Assembly: GCA_028671895.1 (NCBI GenBank) | Contig: CM053802.1 | Span: 33,084,201 to 33,148,200, forward strand | Reading direction: 5' to 3' | DNA: 64,000 bases | Source of the DNA: Oenanthe sinensis | Taxonomy: Eukaryota > Streptophyta > Magnoliopsida > Apiales > Apiaceae | Program-made: the position numbers and the translations under genes | The notes under the pieces: generated by a model | What the model was told of the DNA's origin: nothing | The model's input: only the letters and a program-made list of their open reading frames with translations | The model's database searches: none | Shown here: in pieces, positions 53,956 to 64,000 of the stretch | Position numbering within the stretch: position 1 is the stretch's first letter | Layout: every line of letters starts with the position of its first letter

Positions 53956-56900
53956 CTAGAGCCAATCACCCATGTATCTAATACCCATGGAACTAGTGTG
54001 ACCGTCGTGCTTCTTCTGCGATAAGCCTTTGGTCAGTGGGTCTGCAATGTTATCATTTGTGTGCACTTTACATATGTGTATGTCACCCCTTTCATTAATC
54101 TCTCGAATGAGGTGATATCTCCTGAGTATGTGTTTGGTTCGGGAGTGAGCTCTAGGTTCTTTAGCCTGTGCAATGGCTCCATTATTATCGCAGTATAGAT
54201 CAATGGGATCTGCGATCGATGGAACCACTCCCAAATCATTAATGAATTTTCGAATCCAAACAGCTTCCTTAGCCGCTTCACAAGCTGCAATGTACTCAGC
54301 CTCCATTGTAGAATCAGCTACTGTTTCTTGCTTTGAACTCTTCCAACTTACAGCACCTCCGTTTAGACAAAACACAAAACCAGATTGTGATACAGTATCA
54401 TCCCTGTGTGTTTGGAAACTTGCATCGGTGTAACCTTTTACAACCAGTTTCTCCTCTCCTCCATACACCAAGAATGAATCTTTAGTCCTTTTCAAGTACT
54501 TTAGAATATTCTTGACAGCCGTCCAGTGACCTTCACCTGGATTAGATTGGTATCTGCTCGTCATGCTTAAAGCATACGAAACATCTGGGCGAGTACATAC
54601 CATTGCATACATGATGGATCCAATTGCTGAGGCATATGGAACCTTACTCATGCGGTCCTTGTCATCCAATGATTTCGGACACTGATCTTTAGAGATCGTT
54701 ATCCCTTGAGATACGGGGACATATCCTTTTTTTGCATTTTGCATACCAAAACGATGCAAAACCTTTTCGATGTATGTACTCTGACTTAGACCGATCATCC
54801 TTCTAGATCTATCCCTATAGATCCTCATTCCTAGAATGTAGGATGCTTCTCCTAAGTCTTTCATAGAGAAGTTGCTCCCTAACCAAATCTTAACAGCCTT
54901 GAGAGAAGGTATGTCATTCTCCATTAGTAGTATATCATCAACATATAGTACTATGAATGCCACATGGCTCCCACTAACCTTCTTGTAAACACAAGGTTCA
55001 TCTTCGTTTTGAACAAAGCCATACTCCTTGACTGTTTCATCAAAACGGATATTCCATCTCCTAGAGGCTTGCTTCAATCCATAAATGGATCTACGTAATT
55101 TACATACCTTGCTAACATTCCTTGGATCGACAAAACCTTCAGGTTGTGTCATGTACACATCCACATCCTCTTCAAGGATTCCGTTAAGGAAGGCTGTTTT
55201 GACATCCATTTGCCAGATTTCATAATCATGGAATGCTGCAATAGCAAGCAAAATCCTTATGGACTTGACCATAGCCACTGGTGAGAAAGTCTCATCATAG
55301 TCAATACCATGAATTTGTCTGAAACCTTTTGCAACCAGCCTTGCTTTATAGGTCTGAACATTTCCATCCATGTTAGTTTTCTTCTTGAAAACCCATTTGC
55401 ACCCTATGGGTTTTACCCCTTCAGGTGGATCAACCAAGGTCCATACTTGGTTTTCGTACATGGAATCCATCTCGGATTTCATGGCTTCTAGCCATCTCTT
55501 AGAGTCTGGACTGTTCGTAGCATCTTGGTATGTGAGAGGCTCATCTTCGTCTATGAGCATCAAATCACCACATTGAGTCAAGAGAAATCCATATCTCTCT
55601 GGCTCATGGCGAATTCTACCAGTTCTACGAACAACCTGTGTTTGTTGAGCATTATCATTATCCTGCTCTTGTTCCACTTCAGGTTCAATGCTATTTTGTG
55701 GTTCTCGATCTTCATCGAGGTCTATAGTTCTCCCACTGTTTCTTTTGGAAACAAAATCTCTTTCCATGAAAACAGCATCTCGAGCAATGAACACTTTCTG
55801 CTCAGTAGGACTATAGAAATAGTACGCCTTTGTTTCCTTAGGGTATCCCACAAAATTGCACTCTTCAGATTTAGGTCCAAGCTTGTCAGATACTTGACGC
55901 TTCACAAACGCCTTGCATCCCCAAACTTTCATAAAGCTCATGCCTGACCGTTTCTTCTCCCATATCTCATATGGAGTCTTTTGAACCTTCTTAGTAGGAA
56001 CACGGTTAAGTGTGAAAGCCGCTGTTTCTAGAGCATAACCCCAGAAACTAATTGGAAGATCTGCATGACTCATCATCGATCGCACCATGTCCAACAAGGT
56101 GCGATTTCTCCTCTCTGAAACTCCATTCCATTGAGGTGTACCTGGCGGAGTGAGTTGTGATACAATACCACACTCCTTTAAATAATCTTTAAATTCAGTG
56201 CTCAAGTATTCTCCTCCACGATCAGATCGTAAGATTTTAATACTTGCACCTCCGCCAATTTGTTTCTCTACTTCAGCCTTGTATTCTTTGAACTTTTCAA
56301 AAGAATCGGATTTATTCTTCATAAGATATACATATCCATATCTACTGAAATCATCAGTAAATGTTATGAAGTAGTAGTAGCCTCCTCTAGCCATCACATG
56401 CATTGGGCCACATACATCACTATGTATTAGCTCCAAACGTTCAGTGGCCCTTTGACCCTTACCAGTGAAAGGGGCTTTAGTCATTTTACCAAGCAAACAA
56501 GATTCGCATTCTTGGTATGATTCAAAATCAAACTTATCCAAATATCCATCCTTATGTAATTTGGATATGCGTTTCTCATTTATATGGCCTAGACGACAAT
56601 GCCAGAGGTATGTTTGATTTGAGTCATTAACTTTAAGTCGTTTGTTTTCTATATTACAGACAGGATTATCTAAGTCAAGAACATATAAACCATTAAACAA
56701 ACGCGCAACACCGTAGGTTAAATCATTCAAAGCAAAAGAGCAACTGTTGTCCTTTATTGTAAACGAAAAACCTTTCTTGTCCAAACAAGAAACAGAAATA
56801 ATGTTTCTGCGAATTGCAGGCACGTAATAACAATTCTCCAGTTCTAAAACTAGCCCAGAGGACAAAGATAAATAATAGGTTCCTACAGCTAAAGCAGCAA

Positions 56901-58005
56901 CTCTTGCTCCGTTGCCAACTCGTAGGTCCATTTCTCCTTTAGTCAATGTCCTACTTCTCTGCATTTCCTGCACATTTATACAAATGTGAGAAGCACATCC
57001 GGTATCCAATACCCAAGATGTAGAAATAGACAGATTGACTTCTATAACATATATACCTGAATTAGAAGCTTGCTCAGCCCTCTTCTTCTTCAGATCCTCC
57101 AAGTAAACTGAACAGTTTCTCTTCCAGTGACCAGTTTTCTTACAGTAGTGACATTCACCCTTAGCGACCCCACCTTTAGGCTTTAAAGCCTGTTTAGGAC
57201 CTGACTTTGGCTTGGGTGTAGAATTAGAACCTGTCTTCTTCTTACCCTTCCACTTGCCTTTCCCTTTGGCCTTACCTTTATTGCCCACCAACAGTATGGG
57301 AGCGGGTTCAGCCGTCTTCATGTTGGTCTCATATGTTCTCAACATAGCCAACAATTCAGTAGGTGTTTTGTCAAATTCATTCATATTGTAGTTCATAACA
57401 AACTGAGTGAATTTGTTGTTCAAAGAATTCAAGATTAGGTCAATACCAGTTTCCGGACCAATCGGGAAACCCAAAGTATCAAGATACTCAATGTAACCAA
57501 TCATCTTCAGAACATGTGGGCCAACTGGTTCACTTGCCCCTTGTTTGCAGTTAAAGAGTGACTTGCTCGTGTTGAACCTTTCTTGACGTGTTTGGCTTGC
57601 AAACATGCTTTGCAAGTGCTCATTGATAGTATATGCATCCATATGCACATGTTGTCTTTGAAGCTCAGCACTCATAGTTGCCAACATAAGACATGCAACA
57701 TCAGTTGCATCATTCTCATCCTTTGTGTGGGCCGCTCGTTCCTCAACAGTAGCGCCCTCAGGAAGGGGACCTGCCGGAGGAATATCAATGACATGAAGCT
57801 TGCGCTCCTGCCTGAGGACAATCCTCAAATTCCTCTGCCAGTCTAGGAAGTTGTTTCCTCCTGTCAGCTTATCCTTCTCAAGGACAGATCGTACGGATAG
57901 TGTGTTTGTGTTGTTTGTCATTATTCGGTATCTACAATGATAAAAGCACAAAATAAACATTAGATTGTCTGAGTTATTTATTATGTTCAAATGATTATGA
58001 TACAT
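53956..58005 (-). CDS. Element C gag-pol polyprotein, intact, up to 1349 aa
   Basis: One frame encodes everything needed for Copia transposition. The likely start is the second ATG (57921, MTNNTNTLSV), giving 1321 aa; the first 28 residues look like leader. Gag region ('LTGGNNFLDWQRNLRIVL') with one CCHC knuckle (CHYCKKTGHWKRNC, near 282-295); aspartic protease 'WVLDTGCASHI' near 330; pre-integrase His2Cys2 finger (WHCRLGHI...CESCLLGK); integrase with D, D and E in HSDVCGP (near 530), RSDRGGEY (near 597) and NGVSERRN (near 630); RT with 'WQMDVKTAFLNG' and YVDD near 1020; RNase H 'GYTDASF' near 1193, 'MEAEYIAAC' and 'LYCDNNGAIA'. All catalytic motifs are present and no stop or frameshift was seen. 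Particles assemble in the cytoplasm; integration is nuclear. Confidence 0.95.
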   Translation of the reverse strand: MYHNHLNIINNSDNLMFILCFYHCRYRIMTNNTNTLSVRSVLEKDKLTGGNNFLDWQRNLRIVLRQERKLHVIDIPPAGPLPEGATVEERAAHTKDENDATDVACLMLATMSAELQRQHVHMDAYTINEHLQSMFASQTRQERFNTSKSLFNCKQGASEPVGPHVLKMIGYIEYLDTLGFPIGPETGIDLILNSLNNKFTQFVMNYNMNEFDKTPTELLAMLRTYETNMKTAEPAPILLVGNKGKAKGKGKWKGKKKTGSNSTPKPKSGPKQALKPKGGVAKGECHYCKKTGHWKRNCSVYLEDLKKKRAEQASNSGIYVIEVNLSISTSWVLDTGCASHICINVQEMQRSRTLTKGEMDLRVGNGARVAALAVGTYYLSLSSGLVLELENCYYVPAIRRNIISVSCLDKKGFSFTIKDNSCSFALNDLTYGVARLFNGLYVLDLDNPVCNIENKRLKVNDSNQTYLWHCRLGHINEKRISKLHKDGYLDKFDFESYQECESCLLGKMTKAPFTGKGQRATERLELIHSDVCGPMHVMARGGYYYFITFTDDFSRYGYVYLMKNKSDSFEKFKEYKAEVEKQIGGGASIKILRSDRGGEYLSTEFKDYLKECGIVSQLTPPGTPQWNGVSERRNRTLLDMVRSMMSHADLPISFWGYALETAAFTLNRVPTKKVQKTPYEIWEKKRSGMSFMKVWGCKAFVKRQVSDKLGPKSEECNFVGYPKETKAYYFYSPTEQKVFIARDAVFMERDFVSKRNSGRTIDLDEDREPQNSIEPEVEQEQDNDNAQQTQVVRRTGRIRHEPERYGFLLTQCGDLMLIDEDEPLTYQDATNSPDSKRWLEAMKSEMDSMYENQVWTLVDPPEGVKPIGCKWVFKKKTNMDGNVQTYKARLVAKGFRQIHGIDYDETFSPVAMVKSIRILLAIAAFHDYEIWQMDVKTAFLNGILEEDVDVYMTQPEGFVDPRNVSKVCKLRRSIYGLKQASRRWNIRFDETVKEYGFVQNEDEPCVYKKVSGSHVAFIVLYVDDILLMENDIPSLKAVKIWLGSNFSMKDLGEASYILGMRIYRDRSRRMIGLSQSTYIEKVLHRFGMQNAKKGYVPVSQGITISKDQCPKSLDDKDRMSKVPYASAIGSIMYAMVCTRPDVSYALSMTSRYQSNPGEGHWTAVKNILKYLKRTKDSFLVYGGEEKLVVKGYTDASFQTHRDDTVSQSGFVFCLNGGAVSWKSSKQETVADSTMEAEYIAACEAAKEAVWIRKFINDLGVVPSIADPIDLYCDNNGAIAQAKEPRAHSRTKHILRRYHLIREINERGDIHICKVHTNDNIADPLTKGLSQKKHDGHTSSMGIRYMGDWL

Positions 58006-59282
58006 TCATAATATATCTCCCACTATTTTTATCAAATCAATAGCCCTTACTATTAATTTGGAAAGTATATCCCATAATTCTTTCTAGTGAGCCAAGATCC
58101 ATATTTCGTCATGTCTTAAGTCAACCACTGAAAGTCCTTAAGAATGATTATTTAGGTAGACAACATTTGTCAATTATATCATATATAATACTTGGATAGT
58201 TTGGTGAGCAACGATTGATCTTATCTATCTAATAGATTTTAACCAAACTCCATGCTTCTAAGTTCATAATTGTTGAATATAACCGTTTACTTTCACCTTA
58301 TTATGACGACTCAGTTAAGTTTGACCCAATGATACAACGGCCGAATATAACCGTTTATATTCGTCGCATCTCACCACGATAGATAGGAGTCCCCTGCCAC
58401 TGACAGTCTTTCCCCTAATCGATCTAGGATTCGATGAGTGTTCATTCATTGAAAAGCATCCGATTAAAACTTAATATTTTGTTAAGGGGTTTAGAAAATT
58501 TACGACGATCATGATCACATCATGAAGAGATCCTCAATTTTTCCTTGAACCAAATATTTCAAATTGACATCTTAAATTGTTCATTTCCCAGGTAGATGGA
58601 GGATACCAGTGGTCACACTTAAAACCCATCAGCCTTACGAATACGCATATCCGCTTTTGACAGAAAATCCCAGTTTTAGATATCAAAAATTCATATTTAA
58701 TTCCGTGTTTTAAAATCCATATTTCATAAACACAAGAATCTCATGATCGTTCGTTTGTTAATTTTAAAATCTTAAATCGTTAAAGATTTTATCTTGTTTA
58801 GCATGGCAAGCATGGCATGGGTGACGTATCAAATACATGCATACATCATTAATCTAATTAAAGCATGCATCTTCTACTCTACACATACATTCATACATCA
58901 ATATGTAAAGTGCAGTATGTAAACGTGCTTGGTTATGGCCCTTTTCCTATGTGATCCTTTCGAGCTAATGAAAGGATCAAAGTCAATCTATGGTGGTAAA
59001 ATATAAATACAATTACATGTCTTCATTCTTCTTGTATCCATGGGTGCTTGCTCCTCTTCTTGGATCATCCTTCAATCTTCAAGTACATTACATGGAATAA
59101 TTGAATACAATCTATACTAATGTACTTACATAAGAAAACTCGAGTTACATTCGAGGTTAAACAATTACAAGAATGAAGAAAACGACATGCAAGTCGTATT
59201 TATAAAACCAAAACCAAAAACCATTAATCTAGGGGTCCAAAGGCCATAACCAGCACCATGCTCAAGTACACAACAAAAATAA

Positions 59283-59395
59283 TGCGGGGGTCCGGGGGCG
59301 GCAGCCCCTGGGCGGGGGTTCGGGGGCGGCAGCCCCCGGGCGGGGTCTGGGGGCGGCAGCCCCCAGCTGGGGTCGAGCTGGGGTCAGCTTGGAAA
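59283..59395 (-). repeat. GC-rich hairpin repeat, three units of about 30 bp
   Basis: 'ccgggggcggcagcccc' recurs three times, each a stem of GGGGGC/GCCCCC with a GGCA loop. It is strikingly GC-rich in AT-rich surroundings. The + strand frame at 59258-59443 is a by-product. Confidence 0.85.
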
Positions 59396-59703
59396 TTTTT
59401 TATTTTCGAAGACCAGTCCTATTCAGAAATCATCAATTTCTGAATTACAGATCATATCTGTTGGCCTTTTTCCCCACTGTTATTTACACAGTTTCATAAG
59501 CATGTATCATGTACATACTTATCATATCCCAGTTAACAGATCATGTCCAACATAAATCTTTCCACCAGTTTGTATCATATACAAACTGACCCTCATGCAA
59601 AATATACAAATCGCAAACAGGCATATAAATCAGTCATGACAAATCATTAACATGCTAGTATCATCATCTATTTACTCATCATATGAATAACAATTTGAAT
59701 ATA

Positions 59704-59850
59704 CATGGCAGTAGCATGGCAGTAGCATAGCAGAAGCATGGCAGTATCATGGCAGTCATCAAACAGGCATGGCAGTTTCATAACAGGCATGGCAGTAGCA
59801 TAAGCAGTGGCATGGCAGTTATGACAAAGCAGTAGCATGGCATGACAGTC
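59704..59850 (-). repeat. 'catggcagt' minisatellite in the element C leader
   Basis: About ten copies of CATGGCAG(T) separated by 'agcat', 'atcat' or 'aacagg' spacers, close to the primer site. Confidence 0.8.
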
Positions 59851-59913
59851 ACCAAAACAGGCATGTATGCATCAAATACATAAAACACGTAACCAAATCA
59901 GTCCCTTATACAC

Positions 59914-59929
59914 GTAGCTCTTATGCCAT
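59914..59929 (-). other. Element C primer binding site
   Basis: Minus-strand ATGGCATAAGAGCTAC next to the 5' LTR. It resembles element B's site but differs from the initiator-Met complement TGGTATCAGAGC at two of the first twelve bases. Confidence 0.75.
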
Positions 59930-61472
59930 TGTTGGGTTCCGAGGCATAAAACGCAGCGGATAAACGTAAATATAACGAAAAATTTCGGAACCCTAACGCA
60001 GGATCATGTATAAGATTGGACGGATTATGGTGATAATCGAATCATACCTATTACGATCTTGAATGTCACGAACTCAACGGAGATCCTTGCTATCACGACT
60101 TGTGTCTTCTTCTCGAAAACACCTCTATGGTATCCACACGAGCACCTTCAAGAGTGTCTCACGATCTTGATTACGGAGTGGATGTACTAGCAAACCTTTG
60201 ATAATTCGAATTGTCTTCCTGCCTCTTTGCTGCCTCTTCTAGGGTTTTTCTATCAAAACGTGTTGTGCCTCTTAACCCTACATTATCTATTTATAATGTT
60301 TGGTTAACAGGCCCATAGCAGCAAAACCTAACCCATGTAGGTCTAGGAAAATAATAAAACGAATTTTATTATTTAATTAATAACTAAGTCATACTTAATT
60401 ATTATGGGCAGAAATACAATTCTAATTTGAATTTATATTATCTTAATTAATTAAGTCTCACTTAATTAATATAATAAAAATTCAAATAATTATCAATTAA
60501 TTTAAATCTATAATTTAAATTAACTATTCCTCTAAGTGCTCTTTGCGTGTGACCCTATAGGCTATTATTTAATTGGCAATAATTTTATTCTCCAATAAAA
60601 TTATAAACAATGAGCGGCATCTAGTAATACATCATTGCTACCCAATTAAACAATAATTAAATCGTGATTCGATAAAACCTTTCGTGATTAATGTTTCCGT
60701 GTAATATAATCCTTTTAACCATATATATTATAGATTAAACTCGAGGCATGTATTTAGTCATCCTCTTCAACATTTAATCCGGGTTTACTTGATCCATGAG
60801 TAGACTATGAAAACAAATCATTATTTGAGCACGGCCATGCATTTTATAGTCTCACTCAATCAAGAGGCCAATAATATCTCTCCTAATTATAGGAGGGTTA
60901 AATCCTTTATCTATCATTCATATTTCTCATACGACTCATGATATACCCGATGTCCACTTTTATCATTACCCGGTCAAAGGTAACTTTTAATGTAGTCAAA
61001 GTATATTAATCCTCGTATAAAAATATAATGATCTCAAGTCAGAGGATCATTACACCATTATCACTGTGAGTCTTTCTTATGACTTTATTAAACATGAAGA
61101 ATCTCACTGTGGGTCTGTCCAGTACCATGTACTCCTGCATGTACCTATGTGTTGACTTTAGTATCCCCATACTTATAACCAATGAGATGTGGTTATCTGT
61201 CAAACAACATACTAGTCTATTTATGTATTATTATTGTTCTATAATAATAATACTCGACTAGGGATATTTAAGAATATGATATATTATATAATCTCAAGTT
61301 CAAGTCATGTACTAAACTATACAATGTGTATCATGATTCTAAGGACATTTATTATGCTAACAAATATATCGCAGTAATTAAAGTCATAATAAATATGTTT
61401 ATTGAATAATCAATTGACATAAAGGTTTATCAAAATAAACATTGTATTGCCTCTAGGGCACCTACACCAACA
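59930..61472 (-). repeat. Element C 5' LTR
   Basis: 1543 bp, near-identical to 52399-53941, with eight substitutions counted by eye. Confidence 0.96.
60288..60295 (-). promoter_or_regulatory. TATA box of the element C 5' LTR
   Basis: Minus-strand TATAAATA in 'ACATTATAAATAGATAAT', in the position matching the L1 TATA box. Confidence 0.65.
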
Positions 61473-61477
61473 CTTCC

Positions 61478-62133
61478 TTCAAAGGTCATGAGTTGAGCTT
61501 CAGTCAATCTCAGGTTAAGAACCAGCTGTAAGAACCTTAGATATAAACAGATGTTTTTTCCTTTGCTTGGTTCTTCAGTATTTCTTCCATGATCATCTTC
61601 CCTAAGTTGATTATCAAGTTAGAAGCCACTGCATATCCCAGAATTTGATTAAACTTGGTGATTCCATGAAAACCCCCAGTCTTCGGTGCAAATCTATGAG
61701 ATAGGATGATGAAGAACTAGTTCCACTCTTTTGTCAGATGATATTTATAAATCTTTAATGGGAGATTATTATTTTTTCTGGTGCAGTGCAACTACAAGAA
61801 GAAGTTGATCAGGTCTTCATTTGATGGTTCAGCTTCAAAGTTATCAGTGGGAAATTGAAGAGCTTGATTTAGGCCATTTTTAGATACTCTCACATTATTT
61901 TTCTGAATCTTGAATGTGAATGCTGAAATACCATTCGAAGATGTGTCTCTAGCTGACCTATTGACCTGTCTTAGGAGATTGACATTTAAAGGAACATTAA
62001 TAGTCAATGCATAGTGGACCAATGAATGTTCATTTAAAAAGGTGATCCACTTGGCAAGAGGTCCGCAATGACTCAAATCATTTTTTAAAATAGACACATA
62101 ATTAGTCTTTTTAATCTCAAAATTACCTGCCAT
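61478..62133 (-). pseudogene. SIRE2 env-position ORF, N-terminal part
   Basis: ATG at 62133 opens 113 codons (MAGNFEIKKTNYVSILKNDL...) to a stop at 61792. The next 300 bases keep the family pattern in broken frames: a 'KEWN..FIILSHRFAPKTGG' region and a 'YAVASNLIINLGKMIMEEI' region, which parallel 'RKEWSFFFDQIAKCFTGK' and 'GHSLLFDKVINIGDMLLTQM' of the SIRE1 ORF. Element C cuts it at 61477. The homology supports a conserved N-terminal domain of about 250 residues. Confidence 0.72.
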
Positions 62134-62994
62134 TTAATTAAAAATGATTGATAATTTTTATGAATAAAAATGCCAATTAAACTCGATACCGATTTTTAGA
62201 AAATACGAACCACACACGAAAAATAAAATACCTCGGATCATAACAAAAATGAAGTATGACATACTGCGAGATATTTTAAGCACTAATCTGATTTTAGTTT
62301 GATTTTTACCCAATTGGAACTATGTCAAACCTAGGTCAACAATCCGATTAACCAAGAAATGTGACTATTTAAAACCTCAACTAAACTGAATAAAATTGCT
62401 TGGACAATGTAGCTTAGGCCAAGGTGATCACAAATATGGTCTCAAATTAAAATTTGGGTAGAGATTCAATATCCTAATGGTCAAACAAAAATGCAAATCT
62501 GAGTTGCGCTTCTCTTCTTGTCTGCGTGTGTATATATGTGTGTGTAATGACAAGTTAAATAAAGATATGAAGATAAATACATATACATATACACCATATA
62601 TACATATACATTTACATATACATATACATTTACATATATATATATATATATAAACAAAAAAATGGCTCAAGTTACATTTAAAATCCTGAACTTATCTAAT
62701 TAAATAAAATGCTCCAAATATCTAATGAGCGTTACAACAGCTCAATATCCAGCAACTTACAATCAAAAAATAAAAATATAACTCAACTATACAAATGCAA
62801 ATCTAAATATAATCGTTATAACTCCTCAAAACCAATAACTCGCACTCTTCTCAAAAGGTAGCCCACCTAATAATGAATACCTGTCGAGCAAATCAAGAAA
62901 CATAGACCGGCAGTGAGCGAAAGGCTCATATACGGATATATATAAAAATGGACAAGTTGAACAAAGGTTAAATACACCGTATAGGTGGTCCCAA
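62134..62994. other. Unassigned stretch upstream of the SIRE2 env-position ORF
   Basis: Expected to be the pol-env spacer or pol end, but no pol motif is recognisable on either strand. It includes an AT-rich microsatellite at 62576-62655. Short frames (e.g. 62428-62670) mostly translate the microsatellite. Confidence 0.5.
62576..62655. repeat. (TACATA)n and (AT)n microsatellite
   Basis: Runs of 'tacatatacat' units followed by a TA repeat. Confidence 0.9.
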
Positions 62995-64000
62995 TGAAGG
63001 GTTTCAAGGCACAAACGCAGCGGAATAAACGCCAAAAATAAATCAAAATAGCGAAACTCTCAGCAGGATCCATGCGAAAACAAAAGATTTATTTCAGAGA
63101 TAAATAATAAATACATTTAGAAGCTTTAACAGTTCATTAATGGAAGATTAATGGAGGTCCAAAGCTTGTTTAATCACCGCGTATCCTGCTCTCGCGATCT
63201 ACGTTCTACGGTATCCACACGAACACTTTTCATGAAGGATTGATGTGTACTAGCACCAGAAAACTGTTTCTCTCTCTCTATCTTTCTTTTTTCTCAAAAC
63301 GGCTAGGGTTTTAGTAAAAATATGTCTCAATTATTAAATCAGTTCATAAAGAGATTGTATATAGAGAGAGGAATAAGATTTCTAATTATAATCCAATTAT
63401 AATTAATACTAATCCAAAATTTTAAATTATTTAATTAAGTCTCACTTAATTAATTAATTATTAATTTTTGAATTATTTTAAATAATTCATTTATTCTATT
63501 TATATAATTAATTAAGTCATACTTAATTAATATCATAAATAAAATAAATTACTTATTTAATTTAAATTCACAATTTAAATTATTTCTCCTTCAAGCGTTC
63601 TTTGTGTGTGACCCTGTAGGTTATTATTACGTTGGCAACAATTTTAATATCTAATTAAAATTGTAAACAATGAGCGGCATCTAGTAATACATCATTGCTA
63701 CCCAAGTAATAATAATAAATCAGTGATTCGATTAAGCCTTTCGTGAATAATATTCCATGTAATATAATCCATTTAATCTTGATATTATAGATTAAACTCA
63801 AGGCATGTCTCGTGTCATCCTCTTCATAATTTAATCTTTATTTTCTTGATCGATGAGTAAACTATTAAAAACAAATCAATATTTGAGTACGGCCGTGCAT
63901 TTCATAGTCTCACTCATACAAGAGGCCAATAATATCAATCCTAAAATTAGGAGGATTAAATCCCATCTAGATCATTCATATTTCTCATACGATTCATAAT
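62995..64000 (-). repeat. L1 Copia LTR, cut by the window end
   Basis: Starts TGAAGGGTTTCAAGGCAC and follows the L1 LTR for about 1006 bp to the end of the window. Whether it is solo or a 3' LTR cannot be seen. Confidence 0.9.

Larger units (their letters stand above)
58006..59913 (-). other. Element C leader, 1.9 kb, non-coding
   Basis: Long untranslated leader between the primer site and gag. No long frame in the element's sense. It includes GC-rich hairpin repeats at 59283-59395 and a 'catggcagt' minisatellite at 59704-59850. The gag-proximal part is shared with A and B. Confidence 0.8.
52399..61472 (-). mobile_element. Copia element C (L2 family), 9074 bp, apparently intact, target duplication cttcc
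   Basis: LTRs 52399-53941 and 59930-61472 (1543 bp each, TG...CA), duplication cttcc at 52394-52398 and 61473-61477, primer site, polypurine tract and one unbroken gag-pol ORF. Eight LTR differences were counted by eye, about 99.5% identity. LTR length and total size fit the Angela/Tork side of Copia, but the lineage is not proven. It interrupts the env-position ORF of SIRE2. Confidence 0.95.
47317..62994 (-). mobile_element. SIRE2: degenerate SIRE-like Copia element, 3' part, split by element C
   Basis: 3' LTR at 47317-48615, SIRE-type polypurine tract, then env-position ORF pieces at 48796-52398 and, beyond element C, 61478-62133. When C is removed these join in order, C-terminus to N-terminus on the minus strand. 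Pol and gag are not seen: 62134-62994 has no recognisable pol, and an L1 LTR starts at 62995. The right boundary is therefore the limit of what I can assign. Confidence 0.75.

Noticed and set aside
59258..59443. 61-codon Gly/Arg/Pro-rich + strand frame
   Set aside because: Produced by the GC-rich hairpin repeats in the element C leader, antisense to the element.
16627..61261. Near-identical 60-codon + strand frames in three L2 LTRs (16627, 53548, 61079) and 75-codon frames in L1 LTRs (18044, 43997)
   Set aside because: They are antisense to the elements and recur because the LTRs are copies; composition is AT-driven and no domain is seen.
62826..63073. Two overlapping minus-strand frames of 68-69 codons
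   Set aside because: They run across the start of an L1 LTR and have no homology to pol or to each other.

Overview
The window is nuclear DNA of a flowering plant, AT-rich and built almost wholly of nested LTR retrotransposons. I see no host gene, rRNA, tRNA or CRISPR array. The species cannot be fixed from sequence alone; a eudicot is most likely. Everything that resembles a gene is gag, pol or an 'env-position' ORF of a retrotransposon, and most copies are broken.

Layout. (1) 1-5470: right end of a Copia-type LTR (family L1), then the 3' end of a chromovirus (Tekay/Del-like Ty3/gypsy: degraded integrase C-terminus and chromodomain, polypurine tract, long 3' LTR) that carries a solo L1 LTR. 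(2) 5525-46987: a degenerate Tat/Ogre-type gypsy element on the + strand (RT, RNase H, second 'archaeal' RNase H, integrase, tandem-repeat 3' region, LTR). It is split by a 589-bp Tat-type solo LTR, a 5-kb chromovirus-type solo LTR, and a 30.6-kb Copia pile. (3) 15355-45925: the pile. Element A (minus strand, L1 LTR) contains a solo LTR of family L2 in its 3' LTR, a 12.6-kb SIRE/Maximus-like Copia element (SIRE1, 18531-31170) in the end of its pol, and a sibling element B (35663-44417) in its leader. A's 5' LTR is largely inverted. (4) 47010-47258: a + strand Copia RNase H scrap. (5) 47317-62994: a second SIRE-like element (SIRE2), degenerate, whose env-position ORF is split by an apparently intact Copia element C (52399-61472; one 1349-codon gag-pol ORF, 1543-bp LTRs, 5-bp target duplication). 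(6) 62995-64000: start of another L1 LTR.

Insertion boundaries were fixed from TG...CA LTR ends and 5-bp target duplications: tatag, gatcc, taagg, cagga/catga, taaat, tttcg, tctat, cttcc. They give the relative order of events. LTR pairs differ by eye at about 8 of 1543 sites (C), 6 of 740 (SIRE1) and about 22 of 1543 (B), so C is youngest and B oldest of these three.

Most notable points: SIRE1 carries about 50 exact copies of an 8-mer (AGACTCTG/CAGAGTCT) in LTR, spacer and coding DNA in several reading frames; its env-position frame is about 1636 codons long with a single in-frame stop; A and B share the same integrase and RNase H deletions, so they look like a non-autonomous lineage with C as a candidate helper; and both SIRE-type LTRs have family-specific short-motif arrays upstream of the TATA box.
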